A stretch of DNA of 64,000 nucleotides, from contig JAIEQG010000025.1 of the NCBI GenBank assembly GCA_019747905.1, positions 1 through 64,000 of the forward strand, read 5' to 3'. Numbering within the stretch: the first letter of the stretch is position 1; each line of letters starts with the position of its first letter. Under the pieces are notes generated by a model, which saw nothing but the letters and a program-made list of their open reading frames with translations, was not told where the DNA came from and did not search any database. The stretch comes from Burkholderiales bacterium (lineage in GTDB: Bacteria > Pseudomonadota > Gammaproteobacteria > Burkholderiales > Ga0077523). The translations under genes and the position numbers were made by a program. Positions 29,065 through 39,156 of this stretch are shown in pieces.

Positions 29065-29385
29065 TCACTTCAACGACAGGATCCACTCCACCATGACCTT
29101 GACATCCTCGTCCTTCAGGTTCGGATGCGGAGTCATGGGCACGGCGCCCCAGGCGCCGGAGCCGCCCGCCTTAACCTTCTTCACCAATGCGTCGGTGGCG
29201 CTCGCGTCGTACTTCTTCGCGATCTCCTTGTAGGACGGTCCGACGAGCTTGGTCGCCTCGGCATGACAGGCCATGCAATCGCTGCCCTTCATCAGGGCGG
29301 CGGCCTTGGCGGCATCGGCGGCGTGCGCCGCACCGGTGGCGGCAATACCTACGGCCAGCGCCGCGGTGGAAAGGATCAGTTTCAT
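29065..29385 (-). CDS. Periplasmic class I cytochrome c (c-551/c8 type)
   Basis: A 106-residue precursor with a Sec signal peptide (1-22, ending AHA) and a single haem site CMACH at 37-41. The sixth ligand is probably Met84 in AVPMTPHP. The segment LVGPSYKEIAKKY after the haem site is typical of c-551/c8 carriers, which shuttle electrons between bc1 and oxidases or nitrite reductase. A clear AAGGAG ribosome site precedes the ATG by five bases. Monocistronic, with its own promoter and terminator. Confidence 0.93.
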   Translation of the reverse strand: MKLILSTAALAVGIAATGAAHAADAAKAAALMKGSDCMACHAEATKLVGPSYKEIAKKYDASATDALVKKVKAGGSGAWGAVPMTPHPNLKDEDVKVMVEWILSLK

Positions 29386-29422
29386 GCGTTCTCCTTGGGG
29401 TGTCGGACGAAGACTGCGGCGA

Positions 29423-29451
29423 ATTCTAGGTGCTTTCCAGCGCCTTGGAAA
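29423..29451 (-). promoter_or_regulatory. Sigma-70-like promoter of the small cytochrome c gene
   Basis: On the minus strand TTTCCA (29451-29446) and TAGAAT (29428-29423) are spaced by 17 bases. The expected start is near 29416, leaving a 30-base leader before the ATG at 29385. Both hexamers are imperfect matches (4 of 6 and 5 of 6), but the spacing is optimal. Confidence 0.55.
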
Positions 29452-29471
29452 CGGCAGGGCGGAAATTCACC

Positions 29472-31499
<2,028 letters not shown>

Positions 31500-31546
31500 G
31501 CGCGTGCTCTGGGGGCAGGTGCGAGGCAGGTTACCATGCACCCACG

Positions 31547-32596
31547 ATGAATCCGACCGCACGCCGGCTCGCCCTGATCCTGGCACTCGCGACCGGCGTG
31601 GCCTTCGCGCAGGATGCCGCGCGCCTGGGTCTGCCCGCCACGGCGCCGACCGCGACGGATGAACAAACGCTCGCGCGGATCGAGCTGGGCCGCCGCCTGT
31701 TCTTCGAGCCGCAACTGGCCGAAGACGGCGTCATGGCCTGCGCCACCTGCCACATTCCCGAGCACGCCTTCACGGTGAATGCCGGCACCGTCGCCTTCGG
31801 GCGCGGCGGACAGGCCCTGCGGCGCAATTCGCCGACGCTGCTCAACATCGACCTCGCCACGTCCTTCTTCCACGACGGCCGCGCCGGCACTCTCGAGGAG
31901 CAGGTCTGGTTCCCGCTGCTGAGCCAGTCCGAGATGTGGAACCCCTCCGCAGAGAGCGTGGTCGGTCGCCTGCGCTACCGGCGCGAGTACGCCGACATGT
32001 TTCGCCGCGCGTTCGGCGACGAAGGCGTCTCGCGCAAGACCCTCGCCGCGGCGATCGCCGCGTATGAACGAACGCTCGTGGCAGGGGGCTCCCGTTTCGA
32101 CCGCTGGTTCTACGGCAAGGAAGAGGCCGCGCTAACGACCGAGGAGCAGGCAGGGTTCACGGTGTTCAACTGGAGCGGCTGCAACGCCTGCCACGTCGTC
32201 GATGCCGCCAGCGCCACCTTCAGCGACAACCGGTTCCGCAACACCGGCATCGAGTGGGCGCGCGCCCGGGGCGAGCTGGGATCGAAGAAGACCGAGTCCG
32301 ATCTGGGCCGTTTCGAGATCACCGGCCGGCCGGAGGACCGCCACGCGTTTCGTACCCCGAGCCTCCGCAACGTCGCCCTGACAGCTCCGTACATGCACGA
32401 TGGCTCGTTACCGACCCTGCGCGACGTGGTCGAATGGTACGACCGCGGCGGCAGCGCCGACCCGGGCAAGGACCCGCTGGTGCGCCCGCTGCGGCTGTCG
32501 GAAGCGCAAAAGCGGCAGCTCGAAGCGTTCCTGAAGAGCCTGACCAGCGAGACCGCGGCCGTACTGGCACGGGAAGCGCGCCCCCGTCCGCAGTAA
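31547..32596 (+). CDS. Di-haem cytochrome c peroxidase (MauG/CcpA family)
   Basis: A 349-residue periplasmic precursor with a signal peptide (1-21, ending AFAQ). Two haem sites are present: CATCH at 65-69 and CNACH at 212-216, the layout of bacterial di-haem peroxidases. The family reduces H2O2 with electrons from small cytochromes, or in MauG-like members oxidises protein residues. Candidate distal ligand regions are RNSPTLLN and [20 protein letters not shown] donor such as the cytochromes c in this window is plausible. Peroxidase or MauG-like activity cannot be separated by eye. Confidence 0.9.
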   Translation: MNPTARRLALILALATGVAFAQDAARLGLPATAPTATDEQTLARIELGRRLFFEPQLAEDGVMACATCHIPEHAFTVNAGTVAFGRGGQALRRNSPTLLNIDLATSFFHDGRAGTLEEQVWFPLLSQSEMWNPSAESVVGRLRYRREYADMFRRAFGDEGVSRKTLAAAIAAYERTLVAGGSRFDRWFYGKEEAALTTEEQAGFTVFNWSGCNACHVVDAASATFSDNRFRNTGIEWARARGELGSKKTESDLGRFEITGRPEDRHAFRTPSLRNVALTAPYMHDGSLPTLRDVVEWYDRGGSADPGKDPLVRPLRLSEAQKRQLEAFLKSLTSETAAVLAREARPRPQ

Positions 32597-32734
32597 CGAG
32601 AACCGCTCTGGCCGTTGGACGGGCGTCCCACGCCTGCGGCGGCACAACGCTTGCGTCGGCCATCAGGAACCTCGCGCCACTGCGGGCGGTCACCTATTGC
32701 GTGCTGCGCCGACGGGCGGGCAATCCGATCGACC

Positions 32735-35005
32735 ATGGACACCGGCCTCGACTTCCCCCTCAACCCCGCTGCCTACCAGTGGACGGGGCGGTTCATGCGC
32801 TTTCTGCGGCGGGTGCTCAAGGTCAACATCCGCCTGCACCACGACCAGGGCCAGGTGGAAGCGGGCGACATCTTCGTCTTCAACCATTTCGCGCGCTTCG
32901 AGACCTTCATCCCGCAGTACCTGTTCTGGGAACAGTGCGGCGCGCAATGCCGGTCCATCGCCGACCATGATCTGTTCAAGGGCAACGAGCGCTTCGCTTC
33001 CTACCTGCAGGGTGTGGGTGCGGTACCGAACAATCATCCGCACCTGTTGAGCCTGCTCGCCGCGGAAGTCCTGCGCGGGCGCAAGCTCATCGTGTTTCCG
33101 GAAGGCGGCATGGTGAAGGACCGCCAGGTGCTGGATGGCAGCGGCCAGTACAGCGTGTACTCGCGCAGTGCGCAGCAGCGCCGCAAGCAGCACAGCGGCG
33201 CTGCCGTGATCGCGCTGGCCCTGGAGGTCTTCAAGCAGGCGGTACTGAGCGCGGCCGAGCGCCGGGATCACCGGCGCCTGGAAGCGTGGTGCGATCTGAT
33301 CGGCCTCGACAGCCCTGCATTGCTGATCGGCCGGGCGCGCAGGCCGACGCTGATCGTCCCGGCCAACATCACGTTCTATCCGATGCGCGTACGAGGCAAT
33401 CCGCTACAGGCCGGCGTGGAGTTCTTCAACCGCGGCATCAGCCCGCGCATGCGCGAGGAATTGCTGATCGAAGGCAACATCCTGCTGCGCGACACGGACA
33501 TGGACATCCGCCTGGGCAATCCGCTGCGAGCAGCGAACTTCTGGAGCGATCGCGAACGCGAACTGGTGGCCGCGAGCAGCGAGCGCCTGGGCCACCTGAA
33601 GGATGCGTTCACGACCCACTCCGAACGCGCCGACAAGCGCCTGTTCGCGAACGCCACGCGCCTGCAGGCGGAGCAGATCCGCGATGCATACATGCACGCG
33701 ATGTATCAGCTCGTGTCGGTGCACCTGAGCCATCTCGCTGCGTTGATCATCTACGAGCTGCTGGAGGCCGGGCGCAGCGAGATCCCCGCGACGGACTTCC
33801 ACCGCATCCTGTACGTCGCCGTGAAGACGTTGCAGGCCGATACCACCATGCACCTGCACCGCAGCCTGCGCAACCCGGAGAACTACGAGGACCTGCCGTT
33901 CGGCCGTTGCGCAGGCCTCGAGCAGTTCCTCACCACCACCACGCAGCTCGCCCTGATCGAGCGCACCGACAGCTACTACCGTTTCCTGCCGAAGCTGCTC
34001 AAGGATCATGGCTTCGACCAGGTGCGGCTGGAGAATCCGGTGGAGGTCTACGCCAACGAAGTGGCGCCCATCCTGCCGGCGCTGAACGCGGTGCGGACCG
34101 CAATCCGCGAGGTTTCGGATCTGTCCGAGCAGCGCCTGGCCGAACTGCGCTTCGACGATGCCCGCCGCGCCTACGCCTGGGATCGCAAGCGCTTTCGCAA
34201 ACCGAAGCACGAAGCCGTCAACAAGCTGCAGACCCAGAGCGAGGACGCCGAACCGTTCCTGTTCCGTCCCGATCAGCCGCGCAGAGTCGGTGTGCTGCTG
34301 GTGCACGGCTTCCTCGCCTCGCCGGCCGAGGTCCGCGGATTCGGTGAAGCGCTGAGCCTGCAGGGCTACACCACCCTGGGAGTACGCCTCAAGGGGCACG
34401 GCACTTCGCCCTGGGACCTGCGCTCGCGCACGTGGCACGAGTGGCTCGCATCGGTGCGCCGGGGCTTCGAGACCCTGGCGCCGCTGGTGGATCGGGTCTG
34501 TCTGGTGGGTTTCTCCACCGGCGGGTCACTGTGCCTGCAGCTCGCCACCGAGCAGCCCGCCAAGCTCGCCGGCATCGCGACACTGTGCACGCCGCTGCGC
34601 TTCAAGAATCGCAACATGGTGTTCGTGCCGTTCGTGCAAGGGGCCAATCGCCTGGTGAGCGTCGTCCGGGAGGAGGGTGTACTCGCGTTCCGCCCGAATC
34701 CGTCCGAGCATCCGCACATCAACTACGTGCACATGCCGATCCGCGCACTGAACGAGCTCGCGCGCCTGACCGACAACGTCAGGAAGCGGCTCACCGAAGT
34801 GCGCAGCCCGGTCCTGATCATCCAGGGCGACACCGACCCGATCGTGGAACCCGACAGCGCGCTGCTGTTGCACCGATCCCTGGGCACCGACGACAAGCGG
34901 ATCGTGATGGTCCAGTCGCGGCGCCACGGGATTCTCTACAACAACATCGGCGAGACCTGGAAGGAAATCTTCGGCTTCCTCGCCCGCTTCGACCAGCCGG
35001 TCTGA
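32735..35005 (+). CDS. Two-domain protein: PlsC-like acyltransferase fused to an alpha/beta hydrolase
   Basis: A 756-residue protein that appears to join two enzymes. The N-terminal region (about 40-350) looks like a glycerophosphate acyltransferase: FNHFARFE around His51 in place of HX4D (the acid is Glu56), and FPEGGMVKDR at 121-130. A helical middle (about 350-490) resembles nothing I know. The C-terminal 250 residues are a carboxylesterase/monoglyceride lipase-like hydrolase with oxyanion HGF at 524-526, nucleophile Ser594 in GFSTGG, and probable Asp701 and His731. No signal peptide. Membrane lipid remodelling is a reasonable guess, not shown. Convergent and abutting with ubiD. Confidence 0.8.
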   Translation: MDTGLDFPLNPAAYQWTGRFMRFLRRVLKVNIRLHHDQGQVEAGDIFVFNHFARFETFIPQYLFWEQCGAQCRSIADHDLFKGNERFASYLQGVGAVPNNHPHLLSLLAAEVLRGRKLIVFPEGGMVKDRQVLDGSGQYSVYSRSAQQRRKQHSGAAVIALALEVFKQAVLSAAERRDHRRLEAWCDLIGLDSPALLIGRARRPTLIVPANITFYPMRVRGNPLQAGVEFFNRGISPRMREELLIEGNILLRDTDMDIRLGNPLRAANFWSDRERELVAASSERLGHLKDAFTTHSERADKRLFANATRLQAEQIRDAYMHAMYQLVSVHLSHLAALIIYELLEAGRSEIPATDFHRILYVAVKTLQADTTMHLHRSLRNPENYEDLPFGRCAGLEQFLTTTTQLALIERTDSYYRFLPKLLKDHGFDQVRLENPVEVYANEVAPILPALNAVRTAIREVSDLSEQRLAELRFDDARRAYAWDRKRFRKPKHEAVNKLQTQSEDAEPFLFRPDQPRRVGVLLVHGFLASPAEVRGFGEALSLQGYTTLGVRLKGHGTSPWDLRSRTWHEWLASVRRGFETLAPLVDRVCLVGFSTGGSLCLQLATEQPAKLAGIATLCTPLRFKNRNMVFVPFVQGANRLVSVVREEGVLAFRPNPSEHPHINYVHMPIRALNELARLTDNVRKRLTEVRSPVLIIQGDTDPIVEPDSALLLHRSLGTDDKRIVMVQSRRHGILYNNIGETWKEIFGFLARFDQPV

Positions 35006-36469
35006 TTACAGCCCGAGTTCGCCCCAGAGTTCGTCGACCCGGCGCTTCACCGCCGGGTCCATCGCGATGGGTTTGCCCCACTCCCGCTGGGTCTCTCCGG
35101 GCCACTTGTTGGTCGCATCGATACCCATCTTCGATCCGAGCCCCGACACGGGGCTCGCGAAGTCGAGGTAGTCGATGGGCGTGTTGTCGACGAGCAGGGT
35201 GTCGCGCATGGGATCGACGCGGGTGGTGAGTGCCCAGATCACTTCCTTCCAGTCGCGCACGTTCACGTCGTCGTCGGTGACGAGGATGATCTTGGTGTAC
35301 ATGAACTGCCGCAGGAACGACCAGACGCCGAACATCACGCGCTTGGCGTGACCGGGATACTGCTTGCGCATCGATACCACCGCGAGGCGGTAGGAGCAGC
35401 CCTCCGGCGGCAGGTAGAAATCCACGATCTCGGGAAACTGTTTGGTCAGCAGCGGCACGAAGACTTCGTTCAGCGCGACGCCGAGGACAGCCGGTTCGTC
35501 CGGCGGCTTGCCGGTGTAGGTGGAGTGATAGATCGGATTGCGGCGCAGGGTGATGCGCTCGACGGTGAACACCGGAAAGCGTTCCTGCTCGTTGTAGTAC
35601 CCGGTGTGGTCGCCGAACGGACCTTCGAGCGCCGTTTCACCGGGGTGGATCACGCCTTCGAGCACGATCTCGGCACTCGCCGGCACTTGCAGGTCGTTGC
35701 CCACGCACTTGACGAGTTCGGTCTTGGCGCCGCGCAGCAGTCCGGCGAACTGGTATTCGGACAACGTGTCCGGCACCGGCGTCACGGCCCCGAGGATCGT
35801 TGCGGGATCGGCCCCGAGCGCTACGGCGACCGGGAACGGTGTACCCGGGTGCGCCGCGGCGTGATCGCGAAAATCCAGCGCGCCGCCGCGATGGGCGAGC
35901 CACCGCATGATCAGCTTGTTCGGACCGATCACCTGCTGGCGGTAGATGCCGAGGTTCTGGCGTGCCTTGCTGGGACCCCGCGTCACCGTCAGACCCCAGG
36001 TGATGAGCGGGCCGACATCGCCGGGCCAGCACGTCTGCACCGGCAGGCGCGCGAGATTCACGTCGGCACCTTCCCACACGATCTCCTGGCACGGTGCGCT
36101 CGACAGGACCTTGGGCGCCATGTGGAGGACCTGCTTCAACACCGGGAGCTTGTCCCACATGTCCTTCAAGCCCTTCGGCGGTTCGGGCTCCTTGAGATAC
36201 GCGAGCAGCTTGCCCACCTCGCGCAGCGCTTCGACCGAGTCTTCGCCCATGCCCAGTGCCACGCGCCTGGGTGTGCCGAACAGGTTCGCGAGCACCGGGA
36301 TGTCGAAACCGGTGGGCTTCTCGAACAACAGCGCAGGACCCTGGGCCCGCAACACGCGATCGCAGATCTCGGTCATCTCGAGCCGCGGCGAGACAGCTGC
36401 CGCGATGCGTTTCAACTCGCCTTGGCGCTCGAGCTGTTCGATGAAGTCCCGCAGGTCGTGATATCGCAT
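35006..36469 (-). CDS. ubiD: 4-hydroxy-3-polyprenylbenzoate decarboxylase UbiD
   Basis: Prenylated-FMN-dependent decarboxylase of the ubiquinone pathway, acting on the product of UbiA. The 487-residue length is right. Characteristic segments are [14 protein letters not shown] at the N-terminus, the [15 protein letters not shown] region that binds cofactor and metal, and [13 protein letters not shown] with the catalytic glutamate. The start at ATG 36469 follows a spacer repeat whose open frame could mislead gene callers into a 36-residue extension. The flavin prenyltransferase ubiX it needs is not in the window. Confidence 0.97.
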   Translation of the reverse strand: MRYHDLRDFIEQLERQGELKRIAAAVSPRLEMTEICDRVLRAQGPALLFEKPTGFDIPVLANLFGTPRRVALGMGEDSVEALREVGKLLAYLKEPEPPKGLKDMWDKLPVLKQVLHMAPKVLSSAPCQEIVWEGADVNLARLPVQTCWPGDVGPLITWGLTVTRGPSKARQNLGIYRQQVIGPNKLIMRWLAHRGGALDFRDHAAAHPGTPFPVAVALGADPATILGAVTPVPDTLSEYQFAGLLRGAKTELVKCVGNDLQVPASAEIVLEGVIHPGETALEGPFGDHTGYYNEQERFPVFTVERITLRRNPIYHSTYTGKPPDEPAVLGVALNEVFVPLLTKQFPEIVDFYLPPEGCSYRLAVVSMRKQYPGHAKRVMFGVWSFLRQFMYTKIILVTDDDVNVRDWKEVIWALTTRVDPMRDTLLVDNTPIDYLDFASPVSGLGSKMGIDATNKWPGETQREWGKPIAMDPAVKRRVDELWGELGL

Positions 36470-36472
36470 GAT

Positions 36473-36639
36473 GTCAGTACGATGTTCGCCATCGCGTCGG
36501 GCCAGCGGCCGGCGCAGCCGGGGCGCACGGACCTTCTCGCAACAAGCCTTGAGGTGGGTGGCGCCGGGCTGCCCCAAGGCACTGATGCACCTCCTTGGGG
36601 AGCAGCGAACATCGAGCGCGCGGCGGTCGTTTCATTCTT
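36473..36639 (-). repeat. Spacer repeat R2, copy 2 (directly before ubiD)
   Basis: On the minus strand this stretch begins AGAATGAAACG and ends CATCGTACTGAC, three bases before the ubiD ATG. It matches 1566-1734 over its full length in the same orientation relative to the downstream gene. It makes up almost the entire spacer between the DUF922 gene and ubiD. The frame through it is open and in phase with ubiD, as with copy 1 and its gene. Confidence 0.8.
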
Positions 36640-36646
36640 GTTCCGA

Positions 36647-37300
36647 TCAGGGAAAGCGTGCGCCTTGCGTGAGGCCGTGCTGGGTGCGGCGGTCGTACTC
36701 GCGATCCAGCTCCACGTAGCGCGCAACCACCTCGTTGGCGACCGCCTTGGCCTCGGCGTCGATGCCGGCGCAATCCCGGCGCGGCGCAAGTCCGCGCACC
36801 CGCGCTTCCACTTCGGTGCGGGCCGCGACGCCATTGTCCCGGTGACCGTTCTCGTGGTCACGCAACGCTCGCAGGTAGCGTTGCCAGCCGGCACGCAATT
36901 CGGCCGGTGCGCGGGCTTCGTCGCGCCAACGCGGCAGGACCATCGACACCGCCAGCTTCGTCGTGACCGTGGTCACGCGACATTGGCCGTCGAGAACCCG
37001 CGTCTGGTAGCGATAACCCAGGTTCCAGTCGGTGCGCCCGGCAAAGACCCGGCCGTCATCGCCCTTGGGGCCCGCCACCGTGATCGACTGCCACAGGGCG
37101 CGCGCGTCGGTGCCGGTCACGTCGTACCAGCGCAGCTCCACGTCGCCCGCACCCGGGGCGGCTTGCACACGGGTCGCCGTCACGGCCCTCGGGGGCAAGT
37201 CGCCGTAGTGCACCTTGCCTTTCTCGTCGACCCATTTGTATACCCCTGCGACGGCTGCGCCACCCAGCGCGAGAGCAACCACCGCACTGCCGGCCCGCAT
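36647..37300 (-). CDS. Secreted DUF4124-DUF922 protein, putative zinc protease
   Basis: A 217-residue exported protein combining two families. A short N-terminal signal (1-19) runs straight into the DUF4124 motif VYKWVDEKGKVHYGDLPP. The rest (about 52-217) is DUF922, annotated in databases as a predicted secreted zinc-dependent protease, with HENGH at 149-153 as an HExxH metal site and the family ending YDRRTQHGLTQGARFP. Substrate unknown. The ATG at 37300 overlaps the SDR stop codon (TGATG), so the two are translationally coupled. Confidence 0.82.
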   Translation of the reverse strand: MRAGSAVVALALGGAAVAGVYKWVDEKGKVHYGDLPPRAVTATRVQAAPGAGDVELRWYDVTGTDARALWQSITVAGPKGDDGRVFAGRTDWNLGYRYQTRVLDGQCRVTTVTTKLAVSMVLPRWRDEARAPAELRAGWQRYLRALRDHENGHRDNGVAARTEVEARVRGLAPRRDCAGIDAEAKAVANEVVARYVELDREYDRRTQHGLTQGARFP

Positions 37301-38088
37301 CACAGCACGGCGCTGAGCCCGCCGTCCATCGGAATCACCGCTCCGGTCACGTAGGCCGCGCGACTCGAGGCGAGGAACAGCGCCACCTGTGCGATATCCG
37401 CCGGATCGGCGTAGCGGCCGAGCGGAACGCGCTTCTGTCCCGCCGCGAGCAGTTCCTCGCGCGCCTTGCCGGACTGTGCGGTCTCCAATGCCAGTGCAGC
37501 ATCGAGACGCTCCCCAAGCACGGCCCCGGGATTGATGGCGTTGATGCGCACGCCCTTCGGTCCGTACACGCTCGCGAGCCCCACGGTGGCGAGCATCAGC
37601 GCCGAATTGGCGGCCCCGCCCGGCAGATGAATGGACGAGGCCACCTTGCCGCCCATGCCGATCACGTTGACCACCGCACCGCGACCCCGCGCGGCCATGC
37701 CCGGCAGCAGCGCGTCCATCATGTGAATGTAGGTGAAGTACTTGGCGTCCATGGCCGCGTGCCAGGCGGCGGCGTCGAGGTCGTCGGGCGCATAGCGTTT
37801 CGCCGCCCCCGCGGAGTTCACCAGGATGTCGATCTCGCCCATGCGACGTTCGAGTTCACGCGCCGCGCGCTGCGCCTCGTCGGCGCGCGTGAGATCGGCC
37901 TGCACGATCACCGGCGGATAGTCGCCGGCCGAGTGCAGTTGCGCGGCGGCGAGCTTCAGGTGCTCCTCGCTGCGGGAAACCAGCGCCACCTGTGCCCCTT
38001 CCGCGAGAAACGCCGCCGCGCATGCGAACCCGATGCCGCGGCTGCCGCCGGTCACCACCGCCACCTTGCCCGTCAACTCCAGATTCAT
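37300..38088 (-). CDS. Short-chain dehydrogenase-like protein lacking the catalytic Tyr and Lys
   Basis: A 262-residue Rossmann protein of the classical SDR size. The cofactor motif TGGSRGIG (13-20) and NSAG (91-94) are intact. Where SDRs have Tyr-xxx-Lys, this protein has GGAANSAL, with Gly157 and Asn161 at the expected positions (Met and Ala nearby do not substitute). Start and end of the fold are normal, including INPG and the C-terminal VTGAVIPMDGG. It may be a non-reductase binding protein or use an atypical mechanism. It lies between ubiA and the DUF922 gene, overlapping the latter. Confidence 0.85.
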   Translation of the reverse strand: MNLELTGKVAVVTGGSRGIGFACAAAFLAEGAQVALVSRSEEHLKLAAAQLHSAGDYPPVIVQADLTRADEAQRAARELERRMGEIDILVNSAGAAKRYAPDDLDAAAWHAAMDAKYFTYIHMMDALLPGMAARGRGAVVNVIGMGGKVASSIHLPGGAANSALMLATVGLASVYGPKGVRINAINPGAVLGERLDAALALETAQSGKAREELLAAGQKRVPLGRYADPADIAQVALFLASSRAAYVTGAVIPMDGGLSAVL

Positions 38089-38097
38089 CTCGTTCCT

Positions 38098-38988
38098 TCA
38101 GAAAGACATGTCCGCCGCGATCCCGGCGAACACCGCCGCGCCTACCCAGTTGTTGTGGAGGAAAGCCCGGAAGCACCCCTCGCGCGTGCGACCCCGGATC
38201 ATACGGAATTGCCATGCGCACAGCACCGCCGCCACCGCGAGCCCGGCGAAGTACGGTGCACCCAGGCCCGCGGCCCATCCCAGCCAGGCCATGATTCCCA
38301 CGAAACCTGCGTGGAACAGCAACACTGCCGCCACGTCGAAGCGCCCGAACAGCAATGCCGCGGTGCGTATGCCGAGCTTCACGTCGTCGTCGCGGTCCAC
38401 CATGGCGTACTCGGTGTCGTAGGCGAGCGTCCACAGCACGTTGGCGAGCAGCATCCACCACCCGAGCGCCGGCACGCTGCCCTGCAGCGCCGCGAACGCC
38501 ATGGGAATGCCGAAGCCGAAGGCGATGCCGAGGTACGCCTGGGGCAGCGCGAAGAACCGCTTGGTGAACGGGTAACTCGCGGCCAGGAACAGTGCGACGA
38601 AGGACAACTGGATCACGAGACGATCGAGCGGCAGGATCAACAGGAACGCGATCAACGACAAAACGCCCGCCACCAGCAACGCTTCGGTCCCGGAGATTCG
38701 CCGTGCCGCCAGGGGCCGGTCCTGGGTGCGCTTCACGTGCGGATCGAAGTCGCGGTCGGCCCAGTCGTTGATCGCGCAGCCGGCCGAGCGCATCAGCGCC
38801 GTGCCCGCCACGAAGATGCCGACCACCACCCAGTCAGGCCGGCCGCCGCCCGCGATCCACAGCGCCCACAGGGTCGGCCAGAGCAGCAACAGGATGCCGA
38901 TGGGGCGATCGAGCCGCACCAAGCGCGCGTAGAGACCGAGTCGCTCGACGATGCCGTTGCGTGGTGGAGTGCTCACATCGGATTGCAT
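38098..38988 (-). CDS. ubiA: 4-hydroxybenzoate octaprenyltransferase UbiA
   Basis: Integral membrane prenyltransferase attaching the polyprenyl chain to 4-hydroxybenzoate, first committed step of ubiquinone synthesis. The 296 residues have about eight membrane segments. The two aspartate-rich motifs are NDWADRDFD (about 84-92) and [13 protein letters not shown] (about 189-201). ATG 38988 (MQSDVS) follows a repeat; an upstream extension through the repeat is unlikely. UbiA and UbiD, consecutive enzymes in the pathway, lie within 4 kb and on the same strand. Confidence 0.97.
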   Translation of the reverse strand: MQSDVSTPPRNGIVERLGLYARLVRLDRPIGILLLLWPTLWALWIAGGGRPDWVVVGIFVAGTALMRSAGCAINDWADRDFDPHVKRTQDRPLAARRISGTEALLVAGVLSLIAFLLILPLDRLVIQLSFVALFLAASYPFTKRFFALPQAYLGIAFGFGIPMAFAALQGSVPALGWWMLLANVLWTLAYDTEYAMVDRDDDVKLGIRTAALLFGRFDVAAVLLFHAGFVGIMAWLGWAAGLGAPYFAGLAVAAVLCAWQFRMIRGRTREGCFRAFLHNNWVGAAVFAGIAADMSF

Positions 38989-39156
38989 CGACGGGTCAGT
39001 GGCGCCGGGCCGCCCCAAGCCACTGACGCGCCCCCTCAGGGGGCAGCGACCGCAGCGAGCGTGGGGGCGCGTTCATCTCAGCCCTCGCCGGGCCGCCCCA
39101 AGAGGGCTGGCCCCCTGGGGGGGAAGGGCCGAAGGACCATCGGGGGGGGCTTCACC
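38989..39156 (-). repeat. Joined spacer repeats R1 and R2 (recG-ubiA spacer)
   Basis: The complete recG-ubiA spacer is repeat sequence. From the recG stop codon on the minus strand it reads first as R1 (CCCCCCCCGATGG, CTTCGGCCC, CAGCCCTC). An R2-like part follows (ACGCTCGCTGCGGTCGCTGC, then TTGGGGCGGCCCGGCGCCA), ending CACTGACCCGTCG next to the ubiA ATG. It shows that R1 and R2 share the TTGGGGCGGCCCGGCGC core. It also shows R1 placed after a stop and R2 before a start within one spacer. Confidence 0.75.
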
